A DNA stretch of 64,000 bases, from positions 2,792,001-2,856,000 of the forward strand of contig NC_088322.1 in NCBI RefSeq assembly GCF_910592395.1, read 5' to 3'. Shown here one piece after another: positions 44,175-56,242 of the stretch; positions within the stretch are counted from its first letter, which is position 1, and each line of letters starts with the position of its first letter. Position numbers and translations under genes: made by a program. The notes below the pieces were generated by a model. The model had not been told where the DNA came from. It saw nothing but the letters and a program-made list of their open reading frames with translations, and ran no database searches. Source of the DNA: Lineus longissimus (Eukaryota; Nemertea; Pilidiophora; Heteronemertea; Lineidae).

Positions 44175-45780
44175 TACTTGGGTTCTGTATGTCATGTGCA
44201 TGTATGTCGACTAAAGTTTGTGCAGCCAAACTGCCAATAGGCAAAAACATTGAGTCGGTGGCTGATGTGATTATTTTCTCGAGCTAAACTTTCTCCATAA
44301 ATATGATAAATAGATATCCTGAACATCAGGGGTTTTGTATTGCACTCATACCTCCCTTAGCTCTATCCCTGAGTTTGAAGGGGGTCACCTATTTGTCACA
44401 ATTTTTCACCGTCGGGTTTACGGCAGCCAATCAGGCTTCATGTGTAATATGGTACCCCTGATGTCCAGGGTGTAAATAGAGGGCCTGTGACTGAAGGCTA
44501 GCAAAGAACAGCAAAAATCTGTGGAACGATGCATTGGTCATTATCATCGTCTCTATAACCAATATATTCAGTTAATCGCATTGATGAGACTTTTTTGCCA
44601 TTTTCAGAGTGGACAATTTTTGCAAAAATGTCATGTCATCAATCATTGTTTAAGTCAAATGGTTGGCGCAGTGTGCATTTGCACCAATTTACATGTACTT
44701 AGTATATCGGTGCAAAATGTACACATAACTGTATCATCTCCTTTTGCAATGTATCATGTGTGTATGCTTGCAATTGAATTCAAGTTGGGACCACCTTGCT
44801 CATTGGGAGGTGCCCGTTTGAAACCTGGAAGGAATGTCTGGACATTGCATGTCCCTATTATCAATAGTGTAGATGAAGAGTCCCTGTTTGGTCAGTAAAA
44901 GACAAATCTCCCAATATTTTGGTGTTTTGTGATATCCTCTTCCTAAATCATCTTTTGACTAGGACTTAATAGCCTGACTTTCTTACTTTGGAAACTTAAT
45001 GATAACTTTAGGTGTTTAGGCACGTGACCAATACTATTTTGGGCACCATATTAGAAATCATGTAAAATCAGGTGCCTGACATACAAGGTTTGAGCCCAAG
45101 TTTAAGTCATGAACTTGAGTGAGTGAATAATTCCACAGTCCAAATAACTAAATACTTTGTAGAGGGCTCATGGTTTATAGCGGGTCATTGCGCTTTCAGT
45201 GTCACTCATATTGTGGCGCTTTGAATCACTTCAGAGTGTAGTGTGACGCTACCAAAATGTATGCCCTATAACCAAAGCGAATTCCGCTATTCAATATCAG
45301 AAAAACGGTTTGATAGGGCTTTTAGTGTGAACACAATGTATCTCAGGCTACTGAGTAACAATTAGTGGGAGCAAACAAAATCGTGTTTCTATGGTTACTT
45401 AGACAGTCTGGCACCCAATATAACAAAAGTTATATGCAATGGGGAAATATAAAATGTGTAAAGTTGATGTACTCGGATAAAAATCACTAGTACTTGTGGC
45501 AAGTGTTTGTGGCTAGATGACATTGATGATATTATGTAGAGAAACATTGCATACTACAGTGTGGTGAAAAAGCTCAAACCCACACTGTGGAACAAATTGT
45601 ATAGGTATTTGCTGAATTGTTGTATACTTTGATTAATTGTTCATGCAAAGTCAATATCATGGCCTAAATGCCTTAACATTAGACTTACAGTCGGCTTATA
45701 TCTGTGAAATAAGGCTGTTGCATTAGGGTCGGTAACAAGCAGAGGAGAGGAGTGGTTTCATATTTTCAGTGTCTGTAGTA
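44175..45780. other. Downstream of the acidic/lysine-rich gene; no recognised feature
   Basis: AT-rich sequence. It should contain the 3' UTR of the 42-44 kb gene. A 125-codon plus-strand open frame (44521-44898) has no recognised similarity. Confidence 0.45.
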
Positions 45781-45910
45781 CCGTCACACAAGGTGACTTT
45801 GAACAGTGGGGTAACTTTGAACACCCGGCTGTAGATGTTTCTCGTCACAACAATCATTTCTGGGGGGTGTTCAAAGTCACCCTGCTGTTTAAAGTCACCC
45901 TATGTGATGG
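45781..45910. mobile_element. 129-bp MITE family, copy 2
   Basis: CCGTCACACAAGGTGACTTT at the left and GTCACCCTATGTGATGG at the right, TA on both sides; interior GTAGATGTTTCTCGTCAC is the reverse complement of that in copy 1. Confidence 0.85.
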
Positions 45911-46198
45911 TACTGATGATCTTCAACTCGGGCTCCAGCTATTGTGCAGTGGCATGCAGTTATGTTCATCAGTAAGCCTGATGTAACCTTGTGAAAAAAA
46001 GTCCTAATTAAATTACTTAGTGAAGTTTGAAGTATTTTTTACTAAAACTATTATACCATTCACTGTAAATGATAGTGGCTCAGGAAAGTAATTATCGGAC
46101 CGGCTATTGGCGATATATAGTACTTAGAGGGTGCCTATTGTGTTGTGTATGCCTGCGTACAGGATGTGGTGTCCTAAAAATCACTAAAAGGTGTGTAC

Positions 46199-48825
46199 TT
46201 TATCAAACTATGCTCCTAGACAAGGCTCAAGAAAGAGCTTAGTTTTTATTTGGGCAGGACTGTAACTCCTAATTATTGAGGCAAATGACTTCGCACTTCA
46301 CAAAATCTAAGTTTAGTATTATTGGGAAGCCATTGCTGAACCATCTAAAAATCTGTTACTGTTTATTACCACTTCATAAGGAGTAAGTCTTCATATTTTC
46401 TGATTATTTAGTAGGGCATTTTATGTTACCGAGGTAATCAATTTTCATTTGCTGAGGAAATGAGTATACATGTATTAACTAGGTCTAGGGGCTCACGATC
46501 TCAACGAATAGATAGTGCAGGAATAGAGTCCCCACTTAGTCAACACAGAGTGTGTCCTTCTGCTCAACCCTTGTCAAATGGGGACAAAATGTACAGAGGC
46601 ATTTGTGTCCCCATTTGTTGGATTAAATATGGGTAGTCCCCATTTGGCACAAAACATATGTATGTGTGTCAAACTATGCTCCTAGACAAGGCTCAAGAAA
46701 GACTTTAGTTTATATTGTTGGCAGGTTATCATGGTTATTGAGGCAAATGGCTTTGCACTACACAAAAACTAATTGTAGTATATTTGAAAAGCCATTGCTG
46801 CACCTTTTAAAAATCTGTTACTGTTTATTACCACTTCATAAGGAGTAAGTCTTCATATTTTCTGATTATTTAGTAGTTCATTTTATGTTACCGAGGTAAT
46901 TAATTGTCATTTGTTGAGAAAATGAGCATACATGTATTAACAGAGGGTCAAGGGGTTTGTACAAAGTTGTTTGAATTGAGGGTCTTGGGACCTATCTAAA
47001 TTTGTGTGCAAACTTCTACAGATAGGTTCATACACGAGCCGTGGAAAAAAGAATATCAATAGATTTATACAGAATCTCCTCAAATTGCCATCCTAGCATC
47101 AAGATGATGAGGAGGTGTTTCGGTTGTCTAAACTGGGTCCCTTATAGATCTGCGACTGTATCTCGATGTGCCTTTCTCTCTTGTATTTGTTGCCAAATGG
47201 GGTCACTTTCCCCAAATCGACCACACAAGTTTGAACCCCTAGCAAATGGAGCCCCCACTTAGTCAGCACAGGATGTGTCCTTCTGCTCCATCCTTGTCAA
47301 ATAGGGACAAAATGTACAGAGGCATTTGTGTCCCCATTTGTTGGATTAAATATGGGTAGTCCCCATTTGGCACAAAACATATGTATGTGTGTCAAACTAT
47401 GCTCCTAGACAAGGCTCAAGAAAGACTTTAGTTTATATTGTTGGCAGGTTATCATGGTTATTGAGGCAAATGGCTTTGCACTACACAAAAACTAATTGTA
47501 GTATATTTGAAAAGCCATTGCTGAACCTTTTAAAAATCTGTTACTGTTTATTACCACTTCATAAGGAGTAAGTCTTCATATTTTCTGATTATTTAGTAGT
47601 GCATTTTATGTTACCAAGGTAATTAATTGTCATTTGTTGAGAAAATGAGCATACATGTATTAACAGAGGGTCAAGGGGTTTGTACAAAGTTGTTTGAATT
47701 GAGGGTCTTGGGACCTATCTAAATTTGTGTGCAAACTTCTACAGATAGGTTCATACACGAGCCGTGGAAAAAAGAATATCAATGGATTTATACAGAATCT
47801 CCTCAAATTGCCATCCTAGCATCAAGATGATGAGGAGGTGTTTCGGTTGTCTAAACTGGGTCTCTGATAGATCTGCGACTGTATCTCGATGTGTCTTTCT
47901 CTCTTGTATTTGTTGCCAAATGGGGTCACTTCCCCCAAATTGACCACACAAATTTGAACCCCGAGCAAATGGAGCCCCCACTTAGTCAGCACAGGATGTG
48001 TCCTTCTGCTCCATCCTTGTCAAATGGGGACAACATGTACATAGGCATTAGTGTCCCCATTTGTGGGATTATTATATATGGGTAGTCCCCATTTGGCACA
48101 AAACATATGTATATGTGTTAAACTATGCTCCTAGACAAGTCTCAAGAAAGACTTCAGTTTATATTGTTGGCAGGTTATTGAGGCAAATGGCTTTGCACTA
48201 CACAAAAACTGAGTGTAGTATATTTGAAAAGCCATTGCTGAACCATTTAAAAATCTGTTACTGTTTATTATCACTTCATAAGGAGTTAGTCTTCATATTT
48301 TCTGATTATTTAGTAGTGCATTTTATGTTACCAAGGTAATTAATTGTCATTTGTTGAGAAAATGAGCATACATGTATTAACAGAGGGTCAAGGGGTTTGT
48401 ACAAAGTTGTTTGAATTGAGGGTCTTGGGACCTGTCTTAATTTGTGTGCAAACTTCTACTTATAGGTTTATACACGAGCCGTGGAAAAAAGAATATCAAT
48501 AGATTTATACAGAATCTCCTCAAATTGCCATCCTGGCATCAAGACGATGAGGTGTTTCGGTTGTCTAAACTGGGTCCCTGATAAATCTGCGACTGTATCT
48601 CGATGTGTCTTTCTCTCTTGTATTTGTTGCAAAATGGGGTCACTTCCCCCAAATCGACCACACAAGTTTGAACCCCTAGCAAATAGAGCCCCAACTTAGT
48701 CAGCACAGGATGTATCCTTCTGCTCCATCCTTGTCAATAGGGACAAAATGTACATAAGCATTTGTGTCCCCATTTGTGAGATTAAATATGGGTAGTCCCC
48801 ATTTGGCACAAAACACATGTGTTGG
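46199..48825 (+). repeat. Tandem segmental array, unit about 723 bp, 3.6 copies
   Basis: Full units start at about 46666, 47389 and 48115 with AAACTATGCTCCTAGACAAG. A shortened unit (46199-46665) lacks the middle portion. Units are about 95% identical and each ends in a GGGGAC-family stretch (AAATGGGGACAAAATGTACA ... GTCCCCATTTGGCACAAAAC). Each unit also contains small conserved open frames that differ only by substitutions, but none has gene-like support. Confidence 0.92.
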
Positions 48826-49656
48826 GGGGGGGGGAGTTAATGGGCTTTGTATGCTTTTTAGTTCACCTTTGGTAAGTCATACACCCTACCTAACATTGGG
48901 GCGCTGTGTGTCTAATTATGAAGTATAAAGAGGAAACTCTAGGACCTCTCATTGACGAACAAAGTGAAAGTTACAGTTGACCTTTAGTGCTGAATAGGCG
49001 AGATCTACTACTTGTGATGCAGAGTGGAGACATTTTTGGTCATTATAACCCAAGGAAGGGTCTATAGTAATTATGCACCGTCCATTATCATCCATTGTCG
49101 TAAACATTTGGTGGCACATTTTTTTACGGCTGAAGCCGTTTTATTCAAACTTGGTACAGTGTACACTTCTGGGTGACGGCTACTTCCAATGTAAATATCT
49201 CTGAAACGACTCGGTTGAGGTTATGGCATTACTGAAGAGGATAGGCATATTTGGTTACTTCTACACAAACTCTTCAAATGGAATTTCGGGGATAAATTTA
49301 GACAAAATGACCGATTTTGGTAATGCCATAATAGAGGGTTTAAAAGAAAATAAAAATTCACTATCCTTATTGGAAGTGCCTTATTTCTGTCACACATAGG
49401 GCCTTGACCCAACTGCTTCAGAGGTATTTACATCAGAAATGTTCCCCTTATATGGCTTAACTGCCATTTGGCCTCTGGGTCTATTTTTTTAGTATATTCA
49501 CTGGCAAGTTACGAAGTTATTAACTTTGTTCAGGATGTGCTGGCTTACTTCAAGTTATTTTGAACTTCCATTACTGTAGTTTTAGTTAGACATATTTTTT
49601 TTATGTACATGCACTCTTGCAAGAAAACAAGTTTGTAATTAACATCATTTTTTCAG
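48826..49656. other. No recognised feature
   Basis: Noncoding. It starts with a poly-G run at 48824-48833 directly after the tandem array. Confidence 0.5.
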
Positions 49657-49743
49657 GAGATTTTTGCAAGGCATCCTGTTCTGACCTTTGTCAAGTGCCA
49701 ATTTACCAAAACAATCGAAGTTCTGATCAGTATGGGCTACCCG
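49657..49743 (+). CDS. Candidate 87-nt Cys-rich exon, gene unknown
   Basis: Acceptor CATTTTTTCAG|GAGATT and donor CTACCCG|GTATGT flank an open frame encoding GDFCKASCSDLCQVPIYQNN then RSSDQYGLP. Phase 1 on both sides, like the other plus-strand exons in this half of the window. The C-x3-C-x3-C spacing might suggest an extracellular or zinc-binding piece, but no family was recognised and no partner exons were confirmed. May be a chance combination. Confidence 0.35.
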
Positions 49744-50442
49744 GTATGTTATTTTGGTTACCAAACGTCTCTCTAGTGGCAGAGATTTGCTTTTGGCTAA
49801 AAACTAGAGCAAAATTGTGACGCAAATTTGAAATAGATACTGTTAACAGTGTATTGGTTCTCGCCAAATACTGCCTGGAAAGTGGGTCACCCACAGCGAA
49901 AATATAGTGTGTTGGACGTGACTGTTTTTTTTGTAATTAATGGCCAATACCAAACCTACCTCAGCAGAACGTTTGAGAACCAAACTACATGATATGTGTG
50001 ATTGTGTTTCACAAGGAGTTCATTAAAATATTCTACTGGGTAGCTAGTCTTGTTAATACATATTAGTATGTTGGATTGTAATTATGTTCTGCAAAGTGTT
50101 AATTGAAATGTGCTAACAGGTTTTGTTGGTCTAAAAAATATTGTCTCTCTGTGTCCAATAAATGCAGTTCAAAGGGAAAGCCTACATATTTCTGTGTCCT
50201 GCATGGTTAATGCTGATGTTGCACTTCCTAGATTTTACCCATCCTTGATAACCAGGGTCCTGGTCATTTCATACTTCCAATCCAACTCAGAAACCACAGA
50301 ATTTTTGGAGTGGTGCACTGCCTCAGATAAGTCTGAATGAGATTGAACCAAGAAGTTTTAAGTTGATACCAGCATTGTCCTGTGCTGTCTGCTCACCACT
50401 GGCAATGGTTCTCAATTCACTTGTATGACCAGCTTAATAGGC

Positions 50443-50560
50443 ATCATTGTGTATTTTGAACATCGTTGATGTGTTCTGCTGTGAACATGGTGAATATAGC
50501 ATCATTGTGTATTTTTAACATCGTTGATGTGTTCTGCTGTGAACATGGTGAATATAGCAA
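50443..50560 (+). repeat. 60-bp tandem duplication
   Basis: GCATCATTGTGTATTTTGAA...GTGAATATA occurs twice in direct succession; a partial third copy (AACATGGTGAATATAGCAATG) is at about 50747-50800. Confidence 0.9.
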
Positions 50561-50593
50561 TGATAATTTTATCAGCTTCAATTTTCCGTTTTC

Positions 50594-50741
50594 CCCATAT
50601 TGACAATGTGGGACGTACCTGTTTAAATGGTCAAATTAGAAATCAAATTTATCAGACAGATACCTTATAGTCTAATGTTACTTCATGAGAAGTTATTATC
50701 TTGCAGCCCTTAGATTAAGGTGGTCCACATTTAGGGGGTTT
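50594..50741 (+). repeat. 148-bp dispersed duplicate, copy 1
   Basis: From CCCCATATTGACAATGTGGG to CCACATTTAGGGGGTTT it is about 97% identical to 58537-58684, some 8 kb away in the same orientation. Confidence 0.9.
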
Positions 50742-51117
50742 GCTGTTAACATGGTGAATATAGCAATGATAATTTTATCAGCTTCAATTTTCCGTTGATG
50801 TACCAGTACACTTGGTCCATGAGAATCAAGACAACAATCAATGTAGGCTTTGTCAGCATGGATATACCATTTAGGAACAGTAGCCCGCTAAGCTGAAGTG
50901 TCCAGCTCACTCATTTTAAGAAATTTCGCCGGGGATTCAGCTTGTGTGGGTTTTCTATATGAGTGGATGATGTTTTTTAGACCATACCTGGCAAAGGATT
51001 CCATGGTGATTTCTGGTTCTCATTTAAATCAGTTGTTAATGATTAAATAAATATGTTTCTCTTAAACATGATTTTTATAGAGATGTGTTTTCTTTTCTTT
51101 TGTTGCCTGTGATGCCT

Positions 51118-51365
51118 ACTCAAGGAAAAAGTAAACTTGCAACAGTTTGGGTGAATATTTCTAAAAATTGCACTAAGAACATAGTAGGTGGGCAGAAAAT
51201 AACAGTCTCTGGTTCACCGACCAGGAGTATTTGCTTTGATGTACATTTTGATACATTCCCTGGTACATTAACCTATTCTCACGATGATAGTTATGAAAAA
51301 TTGGTGTCCGTTTACTTTTTCCATGAGTCGGTGTATAGGCTTACTGACTAAACAAGTCAGTGCAC
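51118..51365 (+). repeat. 250-bp duplicate with conserved open frame, copy 1
   Basis: CAAGGAAAAAGTAAAC... encodes SKNCTKNIVGGQKITVSGSP, then ICFDVHFDTFPGTLTYSH and ending FHESVYRLTD*. It is repeated at 55979-56242 with three amino-acid changes and no frameshift. I cannot assign a domain. It could be an exon copied with the surrounding segmental duplications. Confidence 0.6.
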
Positions 51366-51539
51366 TTCTGGTCATACGAGAAAACGTAGGTAACATTGGA
51401 ACAAACGGTGTTGATGCTCTTGAATACTCATGTGAAGCTGAAACCTTAATAAGTCCACAACCCAGTTGCATACATGTCCCGGGTTAATCGCTGAGTAATT
51501 GAGGTCCACCAGACTCTCTATTCATAGTAGTTGCTTGTT

Positions 51540-52150
51540 GCTTCTCCAAACTACCCCCTGAGCAATTGTGGACGTCCCGTCCCCATTTGGAAAACTCTCA
51601 ATCAGGATCCTCACCACTTGCTTTTCTAAATACACATTCATTTCTATGGTGGAAAGCGGGGATAAAGTTGGAACATCCGTATTCTATTATTATCATTATC
51701 ATAACCATACAGAATTTATATAGCGCCCTAATCAGAAAATCTGCTCTGGGCGCTTTACAGAGATAAATGTTCATTTGACACAAATCTTAAAAAAGAACAT
51801 GACAAAAATATTCTACCACACAAGCGGGGAAATTTTCAACCTGTACACTTTGTCTCCATTTCGCTAGGATAGAACGGATGCTCGTGGCTGTGTCCCATTC
51901 CCTGGCAATCAAATGGGGACATCCTTTCTGTCCTACCTACTAGTGTATGGGGGCATTATATACAATTACCGGAGAAAGGATGTACATGTGGTGAGGACCT
52001 CATAGGCAGGCTGTCAAACAGGGACGTCCCCGTTGCTGAAGTACTAGTTAAAATGTGTGCGTCCACATTTTCCACCATATACAAAAACAGGCGCTGAACA
52101 CAAAATGCCCCCCAAGTGTAGGAATGTAGCCCCACTTAGTCAGCAAAGGA
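51540..52150. repeat. GGGGAC-family copy enclosing a LINE tail
   Basis: GTGGACGTCCCGTCCCCATT at the left (51570) and further AAATGGGGACATCC, GGGACGTCCCCGTT (52020-52034) and CCCCACTTAGTCAGC phrases resemble the GGGGAC family. A LINE 3' tail lies inside. Confidence 0.55.
51683..51765 (-). mobile_element. L2/CR1-like LINE or SINE 3' tail fragment
   Basis: On the minus strand: CTGTAAAGCGCCCAGAGCAG, then AGGGCGCTATATAAATTCTG, then a (ATA/GAT)n tail. This is the well known 3' end shared by L2-clade LINEs and SINEs that use them. Only the tail is present. Confidence 0.75.
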
Positions 52151-52159
52151 CAGTTGCAT

Positions 52160-52795
52160 CCTTTCCATATTCACCCTGGCTAAAGAATACTCCACCCTCT
52201 CCAGGGACCCGTCCACTAGCCGCGTCATATTTTACCTCTACAGGCGTTTAAAATGACGGATATCAGCGGGAGCCGCATTCAAAGCGAAATAAGCACAGAA
52301 TCTGCCGGGTATGTTAAATTTACAACTGCTCATCTGGTAGCTGGATATTTTCTGTTCATTTCAATGTGCAAATTGAATTGGTGAGTGGTTTATTTATTTC
52401 TATCTTGGCCTTTCAAATATCGAGCCGGTCATGTTGTGATTTGTATCCCCTTTTCATACAAATCACAACAAAGCTGGCTCAATCTTTTGAAAGGCTGAGT
52501 TAAAAATATATAAACCACTCACAAAAAGAATTTATACATTTAATTGAACAAAAAATATCTATGTACCAGATGAAAAAGGTAATTTAACATACCCGATAGA
52601 TTGTTCGCTTATTTCATCTTTGAATACTTATTTCATCTTTGAATACGACTCCTTCCAAACATTTTGGAGGTTCGGCCATTTTAAACGCGGGTAGAGGTAA
52701 AATCTGACGAAGCTCGATGACGGGTCTGCGGAGAGGTGGGAGGCCCCGTGGCTCGATGGAGTATTCTTTAGCCAGGGTGATCCTGTCAAATGGGT
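52160..52795. repeat. Large palindrome, arms about 280-320 bp
   Basis: The left arm (about 52165-52447) and right arm (about 52455-52795) are diverged reverse complements. Matched pairs include CACCCTGGCTAAAGAATACTC, TTTTACCTCTACA/CGCGTTTAAAATG, GGGTATGTTAAATTTAC, GAGTGGTTTAT and GTTGTGATTTGTAT. The loop is only about 10 bp. The right arm contains an extra direct duplication (TACTTATTTCATCTTTGAA twice, 52609-52645). No transposase is present. Confidence 0.82.
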
Positions 52796-52979
52796 GCGTG
52801 ACCCCATTTGTGGGATAAAATATGGTTGATCCCAATTTGACAGAAAATACTTATACTGGCATGTTATGTCATGGTGACGAAAAATATTCGGCAAACAGTT
52901 CGATAACAGTGAAGGTAGGCATATAGGTCCCTAAAATTGGCCCTCTCATTTTGCTATTGTTTGCTATTGACCCTTATCC

Positions 52980-53530
52980 TCCGAAGTAGACAATCCAAGT
53001 GCACACATACGTGTATAAGGTGGCAAATGGGGACACACTGTTTTTCATCGCACGAATGGGGACACACACAGACATGTACATTTTGCCACCATTTGTATGG
53101 CATAGACCAGTGTAACAGAAATGCAAGTCCCCCAGGAATCTAGGTCCGTTCCTTTTGTTAGAGTGAATAGAGTCGCGGAGTTCCTTTGTTGAAGATTATA
53201 GCTAACCACAGCAAAACCATTCGAGGACAATACCCGGCTATTGTGTGTTGTCCTACATTCCTAGGACTTCTATTACCTTTACACCGGGTTGGTCCTTCTA
53301 AGCCACTTACATGTATATGGAGCCTATCAATTTGTGGACTTTGCGTAGAATACCTGTACAAAGAAGAGCAAGTTGTTAGGACCCCATTTGCAGGTTTCCA
53401 AAGGGGGACGTCCCCACTTGGCGGGAGTCCGCATTTGCATGGACGAATACGGATTCATGTCCCCAAATGGCACCAAATACTAGTACAACCGCAGACCCTC
53501 CAGCAAACTGGGACGTCCCCATTTGGAAAC
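52980..53530. repeat. GGGGAC-family member, composite
   Basis: Contains GGCAAATGGGGACACACTG, GAATGGGGACACACACAG and ATTTTGCCACCATTTGTATGG. It also has the phrase encoding SLSICGLCVEYLYKEEQVVR, shared with 35425-35745 in reverse, and GGGACGTCCCCATTTGG at 53511-53527. Confidence 0.65.
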
Positions 53531-55520
53531 TGTCGATCGGGTCCTTTCCTCTTCTTCCTTCTTCACGCCATACTAACCCTTATACCGGCCCGGGTATACA
53601 GAGTGTTCCACTGAGCTCCTCTGCCTTACCTGGTGCGGTGTCGCAAGCAAGACTCTTACAGTTTTGTGTAGTCACAACCGGCCCGAAGCCGGGCAATGTC
53701 ACAACCAGGATTTCATATTCTTCAACTACGGTGTTCTCCATTAGGACTGTCACAACCTTTGGACGGTCTCTTCCGGCTCTCACAGCCTCGAGGGGGCACC
53801 ACAAAATAGGTAAAGTAGGTATGCCGTGTTTTTGCACTTTTTTAATGCATACCCTATGCTTATTATTTTGGTACAGTTATATTCGGTATTTGGTACATGT
53901 GCTTATAAATCAGCAAAAAATAATGTGACCAGTGATTTTGATGATCAATTGCACCATAATTCATAGTGAGGGCAACATTGATCGGCTTTAGCATTTGGGT
54001 GGCGCTTTTATACGTAGTATGGAAAGCTACAATCGAATGCAACAATGATTTGGGAAAAGGTACCTCAAAACTAATTTCCTTTGTAAGTGCATGCACGGAT
54101 GTGTCCCATTACCTGCCAATCAAATGGGGACATCCTTTCTGTCCTACCATCGCTCTGACACTTCTCTTATTCCACTCGGGTTAGCCATGCTAACCCTTTT
54201 ACAGGGTTTTTCACTAAGCTCCTCCTCTGCCTTGCCTGGGGCAGTGTCTCCAGCAAGACTTACAATATTGTGTAGTCACAACCGGAAGGGGGGCAATGTC
54301 ACAACCAGGACTTCAACTACGGTATTCTCCATTAGGACTGACACAACCTTGGGCCGGTCTCCTCTGTCTCTTGTGGTGATTTTGCCCCACCCGTTGCCTT
54401 TTTCATGGCCTTCTTTAGGCATTGAAACTTATGTCCATGAATATTATGGAGATATGATCCTTTGTCCTGAAATACCATGATGGAGTTATGATCCTATTTC
54501 TATGCAAATACATAGTGTGGGAATAGAGTCCCCACTAGTCTGCACAGGATGGTCAATTACTGTCTATCCTATTTAATGGGTAAAAAACATATAATACCTG
54601 TATTGGGAGAAATGCATTTGTGGATCCTCTTTAAACCCTATTGTAATTTTCACTCGTTTTTCTCTGTCTTTGCCCTCTCCTACCAGATAGCTAATGACTA
54701 TGCCATCCAAGGTCAGTTTGCATACTCGGTTGCACAAACGTCAGCCAATCAGCTGATCTGGAGAGCCAATCACGCTACAGCAGGAGTTACCGCTGTGCTT
54801 CGGACTTCATCGTCTTCAACTTTGGTATTCTCCGTTAGGACTGTCACAACCTTGGCACGGTCTCTTCCGTCTTTTGTGGCGGTTTTGCCCCACTCCTGTG
54901 CCTATTTATGGCCCTCATCATGTAACTTTTCTTGTAAATAACCCAAAATACTTCATGCTACTCATTATAAATCATTCAAGTTTCTCCGGGCCTACAGTTA
55001 TCTTATTTTCAATAAATGTCACTCAGTGTCCTTATCATGTCTACTAGTATATCATATCGGTCATCTTGTCAGTTTGTATGTCCAGCTATGCGGAGGGAGT
55101 AGCTTGACCACCACCTCTATAGGCCAGACTATCACTATTTCACCAATTCCACTCGGGTTTAGCCATGCTAACCCTTATACAGGGTGTTCCACTAAGCTCC
55201 TCTGCCTTGCCTGGTGCGGTGTTGCCAGCAAGACTCTTACAATTTTGTGTAGTCACAACCGGAAGCCGGGAAATGTCACAACTAAGATTTCATATTATTC
55301 TTCAACTACTGTACGTGTTCTCCGTTAGGACTGTCACAACCTTGGGACGGTCTCTTCCGGCTCTCACAACCTCGAGGGGACACCACAAAATAGGCATACC
55401 GTATTTTTGCACTTTTTATCGCATGCCCTGTGCTTATAATCTTGGTGCAGTTATATTCGGTATTTGGTACATGTGCTTATAAGTCAACAATTAAAAAATG
55501 ATGTGACTGGTGATTTCGAT

Positions 55521-55561
55521 GATCAATGTTGCCCTCACTATGAATCCTGGTGCAATCGATC
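55521..55561 (+). repeat. 27-bp micro-inversion between GATCAAT inverted repeats
   Basis: The inner 27 bp (55528-55554) is the reverse complement of the equivalent segment at 56491-56517 (and, with two changes, 53950-53976). The outer flanks remain collinear and GATCAAT / ATTGATC (ATCGATC here) bound the segment. Confidence 0.9.
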
Positions 55562-55978
55562 AGCTGTAGCATTTGGGTGGCGCTTATACATGTATTATGG
55601 AAAACTACAAGCAAATGCAACTATAATTGGGGAAAAGGTACCTCAAAAAAAATTATGCATGCACGGATGTGTCCCATTCCCTGCCAATCAAATGGGGACC
55701 TCCTTTCTGTCCTACCATCGCTCTGGCACTTCACTAATTCCACTCGGGTTAGCCATGCTAACCCTTTTACAGGGTTTTGCACTAAGCTCCTCCTCTGTTT
55801 TGCCTGGGGCGGTGTCTCCAGCAAGACTTACAATGTTGTGTAGTCACAACCGGAAGGCGTGCAATGTCACAACCAGGACTTCAACTACGATATGCTCCAT
55901 TAGGACTGACACAACCTTGGGCCGGTCTCCTCTGTCTCTTGTGGTTGTTTTGCCCCACCCTTTGCCTTATTAATGGCC

Positions 55979-56242
55979 CTCAAGGAAAAAGTAAACTAGT
56001 TTTGCAACAGTTTGGGTGAATATTTCTAAAAATTGTACTAAGAACATAGTAGGTGGGCAAAAAATAACAGTCTCTGGTTCACACACCAGGAGTATTTGCT
56101 TTAATGTACATTTTGATACATTCCCTGGTACATTAACCTATTCTCACGGAGATAGTTATGAAAAATTGGTGTCCGTTTATTTTTTCCATGAGTCGGTGTA
56201 TAGGCTTACTGACTAAACAAGTCAGTGCACTTCTAGTCATAA
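55979..56242 (+). repeat. 250-bp duplicate with conserved open frame, copy 2
   Basis: Second copy of 51118-51365, with a 5-bp insertion near its start and open frame SKNCTKNIVGGQKITVSGSH ... FHESVYRLTD*. It sits directly between two GTCACAACC modules. Confidence 0.8.

Noticed and set aside
52246-52302. Possible short exon starting MTDISGSRIQSEISTESAG with donor GTATGT
   Set aside because: It lies inside the large palindrome, and the complementary arm repeats both the AAAATG and the GGGTATGT, so the splice-like motif is explained by the inverted repeat.
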